A DNA stretch of 64,000 bases from CAVQKZ01 sp963837325 (GTDB taxonomy: Bacteria > Actinomycetota > Actinomycetes > Mycobacteriales > Jatrophihabitantaceae), in assembly GCA_963837325.1 (NCBI GenBank), contig CAWIMV010000002.1, forward strand, positions 496,001-560,000. The letters are read 5' to 3'. The notes under the pieces were generated by a model that was not told the origin of the DNA, ran no database searches, and worked only from the letters and a program-made list of their open reading frames with translations. Both the position numbers and the translations under genes were made by a program. This document shows positions 16,735 to 24,619 of the stretch, one piece after another. Every line of letters begins with the position of its first letter. Within the stretch, counting starts at the first letter, position 1.

Positions 16735-17052
16735 GTGACCGATGGCCTGCCGATCAAGATGTTGCACGACCGCGTGCTCGTGAAGGAGCCCCGTGACGAC
16801 GGGGAGCGGCGTTCCTCCGGCGGCATCGTCATCCCCGCGACCGCCCAGGTGTCCAAGCGGCTGATCTGGGGCGAGGTACTGGCTGTCGGCAATCACGTCC
16901 GCGCCGTCGAGACCGGCGACCGGGTGCTGTTCAGCCCGGATGACCGGCACGAGGTGGAGATCGCCGGCGACGATTACCTGCTGCTGCGCGAGCGTGACCT
17001 GCACGCGGTCGCGGCCGAACGCAACGACGCCAACACCGGCTTGTACCTCTGA
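16735..17052 (+). CDS. GroES-family co-chaperonin-like protein (stand-alone paralogue)
   Basis: A 105-aa Cpn10-fold protein: LPIKMLHDRVLVKEPRDD at the N-terminus, a mobile-loop equivalent RRSSGGIVIPATAQ, GEVLAVGNHVRAVETGDRVLF and DYLLLRERDLHAV. No groEL follows, and the sequence departs from canonical GroES in the loop and the roof. It is probably a second, specialised copy. It may cap a GroEL paralogue or have diverged. The GTG at 16735 gives the conserved N-terminus; the upstream extension of the frame is poor. Confidence 0.8.
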   Translation: MTDGLPIKMLHDRVLVKEPRDDGERRSSGGIVIPATAQVSKRLIWGEVLAVGNHVRAVETGDRVLFSPDDRHEVEIAGDDYLLLRERDLHAVAAERNDANTGLYL

Positions 17053-17058
17053 GCGCCG

Positions 17059-17601
17059 CTACTCCCAGGGTTCGGCGATCTCGTCCGGCTTCTCGTTCCA
17101 GCCGGTGGACGTCACCCGGGTCCGCACGCCGTGGGCCTTCGCCGCCGCCAGGACGGCGGTGCCGAACTCCCGCCGCTGCCGGCCGCACGCACGGGCCGGA
17201 GCCACGAAGTCCTCACTCCCGCCCTTGGCCCGGATCAGGATGACCGGCGGACCGGCTGCGCGGTAGCTCATCGAGTTCGCTCGCCGGGTCAGCGTGACCA
17301 CGCTGATCTTCGGCCACTCGTGCTCCCACCGGGCCCAGTAACGCCAGCCCAGCCCGTCGTCGTCGACGCGGGCCCAACCCGTGAACGCCCGCAACCACAG
17401 CCCGACGAGTACGACCTGGACGAGCAGCAGGGGCCACAGGGACAGGTCGCCCGAGGCGGCCACGGCGACGACCGTTACCACGAACAGTGCGACGACGAGC
17501 GTCAGGACGAGCTGCGGACCGGAGCCGAACAGCCGCGCGGGCAGCGGGCGACGCAGCCGGGTCCCGTCAGCGTCGACGCGGCTGGGCTCGGACTCTGCCA
17601 T
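17059..17601 (-). CDS. Membrane protein with PH-like domain, linked to type VII substrate cluster
   Basis: A 180-aa protein with a basic N-terminus, two transmembrane helices (about 30-50, LVLTLVVALFVVTVVAVAA; about 55-72, LWPLLLVQVVLVGLWLRAF), then a cytoplasmic PH-like domain with DDDGLGWRYWARWEHEW and PPVILIRAKGG. Similar small PH-domain membrane proteins are common in actinobacteria (CFP-6-like). It ends the minus-strand cluster of YbaB-like, EspC-like and WXG genes; only six bases separate it from the gene upstream. No function is assigned. Confidence 0.72.
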   Translation of the reverse strand: MAESEPSRVDADGTRLRRPLPARLFGSGPQLVLTLVVALFVVTVVAVAASGDLSLWPLLLVQVVLVGLWLRAFTGWARVDDDGLGWRYWARWEHEWPKISVVTLTRRANSMSYRAAGPPVILIRAKGGSEDFVAPARACGRQRREFGTAVLAAAKAHGVRTRVTSTGWNEKPDEIAEPWE

Positions 17602-17606
17602 TGCGC

Positions 17607-18587
17607 TCAGTTCTCGCGGGCCTTGTGCTGCTCGTCGCCGGACTTGACCGCTTCCTTGCCCTGCTTGAAGGCCGGGTTCTCCGTCACGTCGTGGACGTTG
17701 TTGAGTGGCGAGTGCTCGAGCCGGTGCGAGGCGTCGGTGAGCTTGGTGACCGCCGGGTTGTGCGGACGGGCCAGGAAGCGGTTGCGCTGAATGATCGCGC
17801 GGCCCTTCGAACCGCCGGCCTTCATCCGCAGCCGGCCGCCCGCGCGGTCGAGGTCCTGGGCCAGCGTCTTGGCCCGGCTGCCCATCGCGTCGAACCGCTG
17901 GCCGAACGTGCCGACCTTCTTCATCAGCGCGCCGACGCGCAGCGCCACCCGCTCACCCTGAATGGCGGCATCGATGTCGACAGCTGCGACGAACGCGGCG
18001 ATCGAGGCGCCGAACGTGAACCACGACGACGCCAGCGCGATCAGGGCCTCGACGACGACGCGGCCGATGAATGTCGAGATCGTGTCGTAGATGATCGCGC
18101 GTTCGGTACCGACCAGGATGCCCGCGGCCATGATGCCGTCGGAGGCGTGCAGGGCGTGGTTCGCGGTGGCCTCGAGTACCGCGCGCAGATCTTCGGCGGC
18201 CGTGCGGTAGTCGTCGGCCGCCTTGCCGGTCCAGTGCTCGGTGCTCTTCAGGGCGGTGACGTAGTCCGTGGCGCTCTGGTCGAGACTCTTGGCGATGTTG
18301 GCCCAGGTCTCGGAGACGGCGGTGATCGCGGCCGCGTCGCCGGTGAGCTTGTCGATGGGTTCGCGGAGGAAATCGACGTGCTGCAGCAGCCAGCCGACGC
18401 CCGCGCTCGCGATCGCGCCGAACGGGTCGAACGCGACGCCGATCGCGTCGAGCGCGGTGCTGACCCCGTCGATCGTGTAGTCCCACGGGTCGTTGTCGGC
18501 GGTCAGGTTGGCGATGTCGCCGACCAGGCCGCTGCCGGCGGTAGCCGACGGCGCTTCGGTCTCGGCGACGAGCGGGTTGGCAGCCAC
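17607..18587 (-). CDS. Type VII secretion WXG-type large substrate
   Basis: A 326-aa protein with a WXG-type helical hairpin at about 75-145 (STEHWTGKAADDYRTAAEDL contains Trp-Thr-Gly), then a hydrophobic segment VEALIALASSWFTFGASIAA near 181-200. The basic, probably extended C-terminus has ARPHNPAVTKL and ends in a charged tail. The architecture is that of an LXG/WXG effector or structural substrate without a recognisable catalytic domain. The GTG start is at 18587. Nine bases separate it from the EspC-like gene. Confidence 0.7.
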   Translation of the reverse strand: MAANPLVAETEAPSATAGSGLVGDIANLTADNDPWDYTIDGVSTALDAIGVAFDPFGAIASAGVGWLLQHVDFLREPIDKLTGDAAAITAVSETWANIAKSLDQSATDYVTALKSTEHWTGKAADDYRTAAEDLRAVLEATANHALHASDGIMAAGILVGTERAIIYDTISTFIGRVVVEALIALASSWFTFGASIAAFVAAVDIDAAIQGERVALRVGALMKKVGTFGQRFDAMGSRAKTLAQDLDRAGGRLRMKAGGSKGRAIIQRNRFLARPHNPAVTKLTDASHRLEHSPLNNVHDVTENPAFKQGKEAVKSGDEQHKAREN

Positions 18588-18596
18588 GGGTAGCCC

Positions 18597-18917
18597 TTAG
18601 AAGAGATCGGAGTGGAGGGTGGCGAGATTGGTCTTGGCGTCCTTGTCGACTTCTTCGTAGACGTCGCTGTTGGCTTCCAGGCCGTCGGCGTAAGCGTCGG
18701 TCAGCTCGCCCGCCTTCTTGACCAGGTCAACGGCGTCGCCGAAGAAACCCTGCAGCGCCGGCACGATGAGGGCCGAGCACAGCACACCGTAGATGTCGAG
18801 TCCGCCGATGCCGACCTCGTTCGCAGCATCGCCGGCCTGGTCGACGCTCTGCGCGATGGCACGGACGTCGGCGGCGTGCTGGCGCAGCTGCGTGACGTCA
18901 ACGGTGAACTGGGTCAT
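18597..18917 (-). CDS. EspC-like type VII secretion substrate
   Basis: A 106-aa helical protein resembling ESX-1 secretion-associated EspC: MTQFTVDVTQLRQHAADVRAI, then a Gly/Ile-rich middle and VYEEVDKDAKTNLATLHSDLF at the end. It carries no WXG but has the two-helix size and the GLDIYGVLCSALIVPALQGFF centre seen in EspC relatives. The start is preceded by a strong GGGAGGTG and overlaps the YbaB-like stop by four bases, implying coordinated expression. It presumably dimerises with a partner and is exported. Confidence 0.72.
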   Translation of the reverse strand: MTQFTVDVTQLRQHAADVRAIAQSVDQAGDAANEVGIGGLDIYGVLCSALIVPALQGFFGDAVDLVKKAGELTDAYADGLEANSDVYEEVDKDAKTNLATLHSDLF

Positions 18918-19312
18918 CGAGCACCTCCCGGGGAAGCGGGATCGTCGTCGGGCTCCGGCGGGACGGCGTCGCGCATCAACTGCAACGTCGGCGACTCGGC
19001 TCCGACCAGTTCGCCGATGATCTGCTGGCTGCGGGCGGCGGCCTGGCGGCAGGCCTGTCCGTACGTGCGCATGACCGTCGCCGAGAGCTGGGCCGGCTGC
19101 AGTTGGTTGGCCCGCGGGCCGAACTTGATCGACTGCATGACCCCGCCGGCGCCGACAGTGATCGTCACGACGCTGTCGGCGTCGCCGATCGTGACGGTGT
19201 TCTGAGCCAGTTTGGCCCGGGCCTGCTCGGCCTGCTCGCGCATCCGGGCGAAGCGGTCCGATTGCTCGCGGACGTAGGAGTCGGGGTCGCCCAACCCACC
19301 GGATGAGGTCAC
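18914..19312 (-). CDS. YbaB/EbfC-like protein heading a type VII substrate cluster
   Basis: A 132-aa protein: an N-terminal helix (VREQSDRFARMREQAEQARA), a beta-hairpin (TVTIGDADSVVTITVGAGG) and a second helix, ending in a Pro/Asp-rich tail. This is the YbaB/EbfC fold, which binds DNA in its classical members; members inside actinobacterial ESX-type clusters are more likely chaperones or regulators. The GTG start is at 19312. It is first in the four-gene minus-strand cluster YbaB-EspC-WXG-PH. A very similar gene is found in the third cluster at 49549-50019. Confidence 0.72.
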   Translation of the reverse strand: MTSSGGLGDPDSYVREQSDRFARMREQAEQARAKLAQNTVTIGDADSVVTITVGAGGVMQSIKFGPRANQLQPAQLSATVMRTYGQACRQAAARSQQIIGELVGAESPTLQLMRDAVPPEPDDDPASPGGAR

Positions 19313-19389
19313 CGGCTCAACTCCCGTGTGTGCGTCCCGGCTGGCGGCAAATCTGACGAGTCGGACGATTGGCCCGTCGCGGCTCGATG

Positions 19390-20343
19390 CTAGCGCGGCC
19401 GCTGGGCCGTTCGCGCGGTCAGCTCTGCCCGGTGGCGCGGACCCGACGCGAGCCAGCCGCGTGCGCCTACGAACTCGGCGTCGGTGCGCCCGCGGGGCAC
19501 CTGTCCCTGCACGCCGTCACGTCGCGGATAGGACCCGAGATAGCGCACGGCACCGCAGATCCGATGCAGCGCGGCCAGCGCATCGCCGACGCGTTCGTCG
19601 GCGATGTGGCCCTCGCAGTCGATCGAGAAGCAGTACTGCCCGATGGCGCCTTTGGTCGGCCGGGACTCGATCCGGGTCAGGTTGACGGCGCGGGTCGAGA
19701 ATTCGGTGAGGATCTCGAGCAGCGCACCGGAGTGGTCCTCGCGTAGATAGGCCACCAGCGTGGTGCGGTCGTTCCCGGTGGCCGGTCCGGGAGGGGCGGG
19801 CTGGGTGAGCAGCACGAAGCGGGTGACCGCGCCGGGGTTGTCGGCGATGTCGTGGGCGATCACATCCAGCCCGTACAGCTCGCCGGCCACGGCGGCGCCG
19901 ACCGCGGCGTCGAACTCTCCCGCCGCCACGGCCTGGGCCGCACCGGCGGTCGAACCCACCAAGGCCACCTGGGCGTCCGGCACATTGCTCAGCAGCCACC
20001 GCCGCACCTGGGCCTCGGCATGCGGATGGGTCGCCACGGTGCGGACGTCGCCGGGCGCCGTGCCGGGCCGGGCCATCAACTCGAACGCGACGTGCAAATA
20101 GGTCTCCTCGGCGATGATCAGCGCTTCGCCGTTCGCGAGCTCGTCCAGCGTCGCCGGAACCGCGCCCTCGACCGAGTTCTCGAGGGGGACGAGCGCGGCG
20201 TCAGCGGCGCCGGCCCGGACGGCGTCGATAGCGAGGGTGACGCTGCTGGTCGGCAGCAGGGTCGCGTCGGCCGCTGCCGGCAAGGCGCGGAGGGCGGCAT
20301 GCGCGAACGTGCCCTCAGGGCCGAGGAAGGCCAGCGTGCTCAC
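19390..20343 (-). CDS. pheA: Prephenate dehydratase
   Basis: A 317-aa enzyme converting prephenate to phenylpyruvate for phenylalanine synthesis (EC 4.2.1.51), cytoplasmic. The catalytic domain, about residues 1-185, carries FLGPEGTFAHAAL, VPLENSVEGAV and the catalytic Thr in NPGAVTRFVLL. The regulatory ACT domain, about 197-275, has the phenylalanine-binding ESRP motif (RIESRPTKG). There is no chorismate mutase domain, as usual in actinobacteria. The GTG start has a strong GAGGGGTGA upstream. The tail after residue 280 is Arg/Ala-rich and probably disordered. Confidence 0.95.
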   Translation of the reverse strand: MSTLAFLGPEGTFAHAALRALPAAADATLLPTSSVTLAIDAVRAGAADAALVPLENSVEGAVPATLDELANGEALIIAEETYLHVAFELMARPGTAPGDVRTVATHPHAEAQVRRWLLSNVPDAQVALVGSTAGAAQAVAAGEFDAAVGAAVAGELYGLDVIAHDIADNPGAVTRFVLLTQPAPPGPATGNDRTTLVAYLREDHSGALLEILTEFSTRAVNLTRIESRPTKGAIGQYCFSIDCEGHIADERVGDALAALHRICGAVRYLGSYPRRDGVQGQVPRGRTDAEFVGARGWLASGPRHRAELTARTAQRPR

Positions 20344-20387
20344 CGCTCACCCCTCACCGATCAACCAAAGCACAGCCGGCAACCGTC

Positions 20388-20933
20388 TTAGCCGGCGGCG
20401 CGGCTCAACAGGCCGCCGCGTTGCTTGCGCAATGCGGCCGCGACCGCCTGCTGCTCTTCGGGAGACAGCGCGTGCTCGCCCTTGCCGTCGGCGATCGCCT
20501 TGGCGTACACGCTGGTATCGGTACTGCCGGCGATCGCGCTGATCGTGACGCCGTCGCCGTGTTCGTCGAGCAAGGCAAGCGAGAACGACATCCGCCCCGA
20601 CACGTCAGGGAAAGCGTTGTAGCGGACGAGGGCGACGTTGCGCACGGCGTCGGACGTGTCGGCGTTGGCGGCCCGGGCCGTTGCGAGCGTCTGCGCGCAG
20701 GCGGTGTCGACGTACGTGCGCAACTCGCTGACCTGTTCGCCCAGCGCCGCCGTCTGCTCCGCATGGCTGGCGGTGGCCTCGAGCAAGGACTGCTTCGCGG
20801 CGGACGCGCTCGTGCCGCGGGCCAGAACCACCGTTGCCCGGCGCAGTTTGGCCAGGGTGCGCAGCGCGAGGTACGCCGCGACCAGGGCGGCGTAACTGAG
20901 CACCATCGCAAGGACGGCGACGTAGGTGGTCAT
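20388..20933 (-). CDS. DUF4446 family membrane-anchored protein
   Basis: A 181-aa protein: one N-terminal transmembrane helix (YVAVLAMVLSYAALVAAYLAL), then a helical coiled region (about 45-85) and the diagnostic DUF4446 core VALVRYNAFPDVSGRMSFSL followed by GDGVTISAI. Function is unknown; in other actinobacteria and clostridia it often neighbours cell-division or chromosome-partition genes. The ATG at 20933 places the helix at the N-terminus; a longer reading is unlikely. It lies 44 bp upstream of pheA on the same strand. Confidence 0.85.
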   Translation of the reverse strand: MTTYVAVLAMVLSYAALVAAYLALRTLAKLRRATVVLARGTSASAAKQSLLEATASHAEQTAALGEQVSELRTYVDTACAQTLATARAANADTSDAVRNVALVRYNAFPDVSGRMSFSLALLDEHGDGVTISAIAGSTDTSVYAKAIADGKGEHALSPEEQQAVAAALRKQRGGLLSRAAG

Positions 20934-20992
20934 CGCCACCAGGCTAGGGGCGCGCCCGCAGTAGGCCGGGCAGGACACGGCAGGATCGACGA

Positions 20993-21592
20993 GTGCCACA
21001 TTCCGTCGCCGCCGCGGCAATCGCGTTCGGTGTTGTGCTGCTGGTCGAACTGCCGGACAAGACGCTGGTGGCGTCGCTGGTGCTTTCGACGCGCTACCGG
21101 CCGCGTCAGGTGGTGCTCGGCGTCTCGGCCGCGTTCGCGGTGCAGTGCGTGATCGCCGTGACTGCGGGCGGACTGCTGCACCTCCTGCCGCACTGGGCGG
21201 TCGAAGCCGCGGTCGCTGTCCTGTTCGCCGTCGGCTCGGCCCTGTTGCTGCACGAAGGCTTCAGCGAGCCCGAGCACGTCGACATCGAAGCGGCCGAGGC
21301 GCGCACCGCCGCCCCGTTCTGGCGAATCGTGCTGACCTCGTTCGGCGTGATCTTCGCGGCCGAGTGGGGCGACGCCTCACAGTTGGCGACCGCGGCCCTG
21401 GCGGCCCGACTGGGCGCTCCGGTGGCCGTCGGGCTCGGCGCCTGGGTGGCGCTCACCGTGGTGGCCGCCGTCGCGGTGGTGGCCGGACAGGTGATCATCC
21501 GGCGGGTGCCGGTGCGCGTCGTGCATCGGCTGGGCGGCATGCTCTTCGCGCTGTTCGCCGTGGTGGCAGCGGTCGGCGCCGTCCGAAGTTGA
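20993..21592 (+). CDS. TMEM165/GDT1 family (UPF0016) cation transporter
   Basis: A 199-aa six-helix membrane protein made of two inverted three-helix repeats. Each repeat bears an acidic motif of the family: VELPDKTLVASL near 18-29 and AEWGDASQLATA near 120-131. Family members move Mn2+ or Ca2+ across membranes, with E-x-G-D-(K/R)-(T/S) motifs lining the path; here the first reads ELPDKT and the second EWGDAS. It probably exports manganese. The GTG start is at 20993. It is divergent from DUF4446 and upstream of hpd. Confidence 0.88.
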   Translation: MPHSVAAAAIAFGVVLLVELPDKTLVASLVLSTRYRPRQVVLGVSAAFAVQCVIAVTAGGLLHLLPHWAVEAAVAVLFAVGSALLLHEGFSEPEHVDIEAAEARTAAPFWRIVLTSFGVIFAAEWGDASQLATAALAARLGAPVAVGLGAWVALTVVAAVAVVAGQVIIRRVPVRVVHRLGGMLFALFAVVAAVGAVRS

Positions 21593-21593
21593 G

Positions 21594-21673
21594 CAACTTG
21601 TGCAGTAGATGACCTGTCCGGCTAGACAATCTGTGCAGATTGCCGGCCAGAGCGTAGGAGAGTTGCACATCTG
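21594..21673 (+). promoter_or_regulatory. Three phased TGTGCA-centred sites upstream of hpd
   Basis: Three related sites share a TGTGCA core: 21594-21608 (core 21599), 21627-21642 (core 21632, perfect palindrome CAATCTGTGCAGATTG) and 21663-21673 in reverse orientation (core 21664). The cores are 33 and 32 bp apart, about three helical turns, so all face the same side of the DNA. This is what an Lrp/AsnC-type octameric regulator would bind; from memory such regulators often neighbour hpd genes in actinobacteria, but none is seen here. The region ends 25 bp before the hpd ATG. Confidence 0.6.
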
Positions 21674-21698
21674 GCGGCGCGGTCCCAGGCTGACGGTC

Positions 21699-22892
21699 AT
21701 GACGAGCGTGGAACTCACTCCGCAAGAGCGCGAAGCGAACCTGACCGTCGACCGGCTCAAGCAACTGGTGGGGCTGGTCGACTACGACGAGGCGCAGGAT
21801 CCGTTCCCGGTGACGGCCATGGACGCAGTGGTGTTCGTGTCCGGCAACGCCACCCAGAGCGCCCACTACTACCAGCACGCGTTCGGGATGACCCTCGTCG
21901 GTTACAGCGGCCCGGAGACCGGCAACCGCGACCACAAGGCGTTCGTGCTGCGGTCCGGCTCAGCCCGGTTCGTGGTCATCGGCGCGGTCGCTGTCGACAG
22001 CGCGTACGCCGACCACCACCGCGCGCACGGCGACGGAGTCGTCGACCTTGCACTCGAAGTGCCCGACGTCGACAAGTGCATCGCCCACGCCCGCGCCCAG
22101 GGCGCAACGATCCTCGACGAACCGCACGACCTCAGCGACGAGCACGGCACGGTGCGCCTGGCGGCCATCGCCGCGTATGGCCAGACGCGGCACACGCTCG
22201 TCGACCGCTCGCGCTACGACGGCGTATACCTGCCCGGGTACGTCGAGCAGACCTCGACGATGGCGCCCGCCGACAAGAGGCTGTTCCAGGCCGTCGACCA
22301 CTGCGTCGGCAACGTCGAACTCGGCCGGATGGACCAGTGGGTCGACTTCTACAACCGGGTGATGGGCTTCGTGAACATGGCCGAGTTCGTCGGCGACGAC
22401 ATCGCCACCGAGTACTCGGCGCTGATGTCGAAGGTGGTCGCGAACGGCAACCACCGGGTGAAGTTTCCGCTGAACGAGCCGTCGCCGGGCAAGCGCAAGA
22501 GCCAGATCGACGAATACCTCGAGTTCTACAACGGCCCGGGCTGCCAGCACATCGCGCTGGCCACCAACGACATCCTGCGTACCACTGACGAGATGCGCGC
22601 TCGGGGCGTGGAATTCCTCGACACCCCCGACTCCTACTACGACGACCCGGAACTGCGGGCGCGCATCGGGCACGTGCGGGTGCCGATCGAGGAACTCAAG
22701 GCCCGCAGCATCCTGGTCGACCGCGACGAGGACGGCTACCTGCTGCAGATCTTCACCAAGCCCGTGGTCGATCGCCCGACGGTGTTCTTCGAACTCATCG
22801 AGCGGCACGGCTCGCTCGGTTTCGGCAAGGGCAACTTCAAGGCGTTGTTCGAGGCGATCGAGCGCGAGCAGGAACTGCGCGGCAACCTCTGA
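21699..22892 (+). CDS. hpd: 4-Hydroxyphenylpyruvate dioxygenase
   Basis: A 397-aa non-haem iron dioxygenase (EC 1.13.11.27) turning 4-hydroxyphenylpyruvate into homogentisate in tyrosine catabolism. The N-terminal VOC domain is structural. The C-terminal VOC domain holds the iron ligands: His in QAVDHCVGNVEL, His in GPGCQHIALATND and Glu in VFFELIERHG. The FTKPVVDRPTVFFE stretch is nearly invariant in the family. ATG at 21699 is chosen because it gives the usual N-terminal length; a longer frame runs into the operator region. An aromatic-type HisC aminotransferase two genes downstream could supply its substrate. Confidence 0.96.
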   Translation: MTSVELTPQEREANLTVDRLKQLVGLVDYDEAQDPFPVTAMDAVVFVSGNATQSAHYYQHAFGMTLVGYSGPETGNRDHKAFVLRSGSARFVVIGAVAVDSAYADHHRAHGDGVVDLALEVPDVDKCIAHARAQGATILDEPHDLSDEHGTVRLAAIAAYGQTRHTLVDRSRYDGVYLPGYVEQTSTMAPADKRLFQAVDHCVGNVELGRMDQWVDFYNRVMGFVNMAEFVGDDIATEYSALMSKVVANGNHRVKFPLNEPSPGKRKSQIDEYLEFYNGPGCQHIALATNDILRTTDEMRARGVEFLDTPDSYYDDPELRARIGHVRVPIEELKARSILVDRDEDGYLLQIFTKPVVDRPTVFFELIERHGSLGFGKGNFKALFEAIEREQELRGNL

Positions 22893-22915
22893 GCAGCAGT
22901 GAGAGGGTTGACGCC

Positions 22916-24619
22916 GTGAGCGTTGACCCCGTGGCCGAGGTGGCGAGCTTCGCCGACCTGCAGCTGCGCCCAGAACTGCAGCGGGCGCTCGACGCGCTCG
23001 GCTACGAGGAACCGACGCCAATCCAGCGCGAGACGATCCCACCACTGCTGTCCGGGCGCGACCTGCTGGGCCAGGCGGCGACGGGCACGGGCAAAACGGC
23101 CGCGTTCGCCTTGCCGCTCCTGCAGCGGCTCCGGCCGGGTGGTCGGCATCCGCAGGCCCTCGTGCTGGTGCCCACCCGCGAACTCGCCATCCAGGTGTCG
23201 GAGGCCATCCACCGCTACGGGCGCGAGCTCGGGGCGCGGGTACTGCCGATCTACGGCGGCCAGCCGATCCTGCGTCAGATCCGGGCGCTGGAAGCCGGCA
23301 TCGACGTCGTCGTGGCCACGCCGGGCCGGGCCATAGACCACCTCAGCCGGCGCACCCTCGCGCTCGACGGGCTGCAGGTCGTGGTGCTGGACGAGGCCGA
23401 CGAGATGCTCGATATGGGGTTCGCCGAGGACATCGAGGCGATCCTGCAGGCCGTGCCCGAGCAGCGCCAGACCGTGCTGTTCTCGGCCACGATGCCGGCC
23501 CGTATCAACGGCCTGGTCAAGCGGTACCTGTCCGAGCCCGTGCGGGTGCACATCCGGCGCGAGCCGACTTCGGGCGAGGCGTCGCTGGTGCGCCAGGTGG
23601 CCTACCTCGTGCCGCGGGCCCACAAGGCCTCCGCGCTCGGTCGGCTGCTCGACGTCGAATCGCCCAGCGCCGCCCTCGTGTTCTGCCGCACCCGCGAAGA
23701 GGTCGACACGCTGGCCGAGACGATGACGGCTCGGGGGTATCGGGCCGAGGCGCTGCACGGCGGCATGACGCAGGACCAGCGCGACCGGGTGATGCAGCGG
23801 GTGCGCAGTGGTGCGGCCGAGCTGCTCGTGGCCACCGACGTCGCCGCTCGTGGCCTGGACATCGACCAACTCACCCACGTCGTCAACTACGACGTGCCGT
23901 CGGCGCCGGACTCCTACGTCCACCGCATCGGCCGGGTTGGCCGGGCTGGGCGCGAGGGCGTGGCCATCACGCTCGTCGAGCCGCGCCAGCACCGGCTGTT
24001 GAAGACGATCGAGCGGACCACCAAGCAGACGATCAGCGTGGAGACATTGCCGACCGTCGCGGACCTGCGTTCACGCCGCTTGGAGCTCACCCGTTCGGCA
24101 CTGCACGAGACGTTGCTGGACGACGATTTCGAGCAGTACCGAGTGGTCGTCGACACCCTCACCGACGACTTCGATCTCATGCAGGTCGCGCTGGCTGCGG
24201 TGAAGCTTGCGCACGAAGCCGGTGGCTCGGTCGAGGCGGCTGACGAGATCCCCGACGTCGTCGTGCCGCGGGAGTCCGCTCGGCCGCGGGTGGTCGCCTC
24301 GACGCGGGGACGGGACAAGCCCCGACGGGATGACTCCGGGCCCACGGCGCGGTTGTTCGTCGGCCTCGGGCATGCCGCGAAGATCCGCCCCCAGGACCTG
24401 GTCGGCGCCATTGCCAACGAGTCCAGCCTGTCCGGACGGCAGATCGGGGCGATCGAGATCACCCACAAGTTCTCGATCGTCGAGATCCCGGAGTCGGCGG
24501 TCGACGAGGTGATCGCGGCGCTGCAGGCCACCTTGATCAAGGGTCGTAAGGCGCGGGTGGAGCGCTACCGTCCACGTACCGAACAGCCGCGGGCCGAGCG
24601 AGGAGTGACGTCGACGTGA
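22916..24619 (+). CDS. DEAD-box RNA helicase with DbpA-type RNA-binding domain
   Basis: A 567-aa CsdA/DeaD-type helicase. Q motif YEEPTPIQRE, motif I AATGTGKTAAF, motif II LDEADEML, motif III SATMP, motif V TDVAARGLDI and motif VI HRIGRVGRAGR are all intact. After a linker, the C-terminal DbpA RNA-binding domain occupies about 475-548 (ARLFVGLGHAAKI...GAIEITHKFSIVEIPE). It unwinds short RNA duplexes in ribosome assembly, translation or RNA decay, particularly in the cold. The GTG start has GAGAGGG upstream. Its stop overlaps the next gene start (GTGA). Confidence 0.95.
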   Translation: MSVDPVAEVASFADLQLRPELQRALDALGYEEPTPIQRETIPPLLSGRDLLGQAATGTGKTAAFALPLLQRLRPGGRHPQALVLVPTRELAIQVSEAIHRYGRELGARVLPIYGGQPILRQIRALEAGIDVVVATPGRAIDHLSRRTLALDGLQVVVLDEADEMLDMGFAEDIEAILQAVPEQRQTVLFSATMPARINGLVKRYLSEPVRVHIRREPTSGEASLVRQVAYLVPRAHKASALGRLLDVESPSAALVFCRTREEVDTLAETMTARGYRAEALHGGMTQDQRDRVMQRVRSGAAELLVATDVAARGLDIDQLTHVVNYDVPSAPDSYVHRIGRVGRAGREGVAITLVEPRQHRLLKTIERTTKQTISVETLPTVADLRSRRLELTRSALHETLLDDDFEQYRVVVDTLTDDFDLMQVALAAVKLAHEAGGSVEAADEIPDVVVPRESARPRVVASTRGRDKPRRDDSGPTARLFVGLGHAAKIRPQDLVGAIANESSLSGRQIGAIEITHKFSIVEIPESAVDEVIAALQATLIKGRKARVERYRPRTEQPRAERGVTST

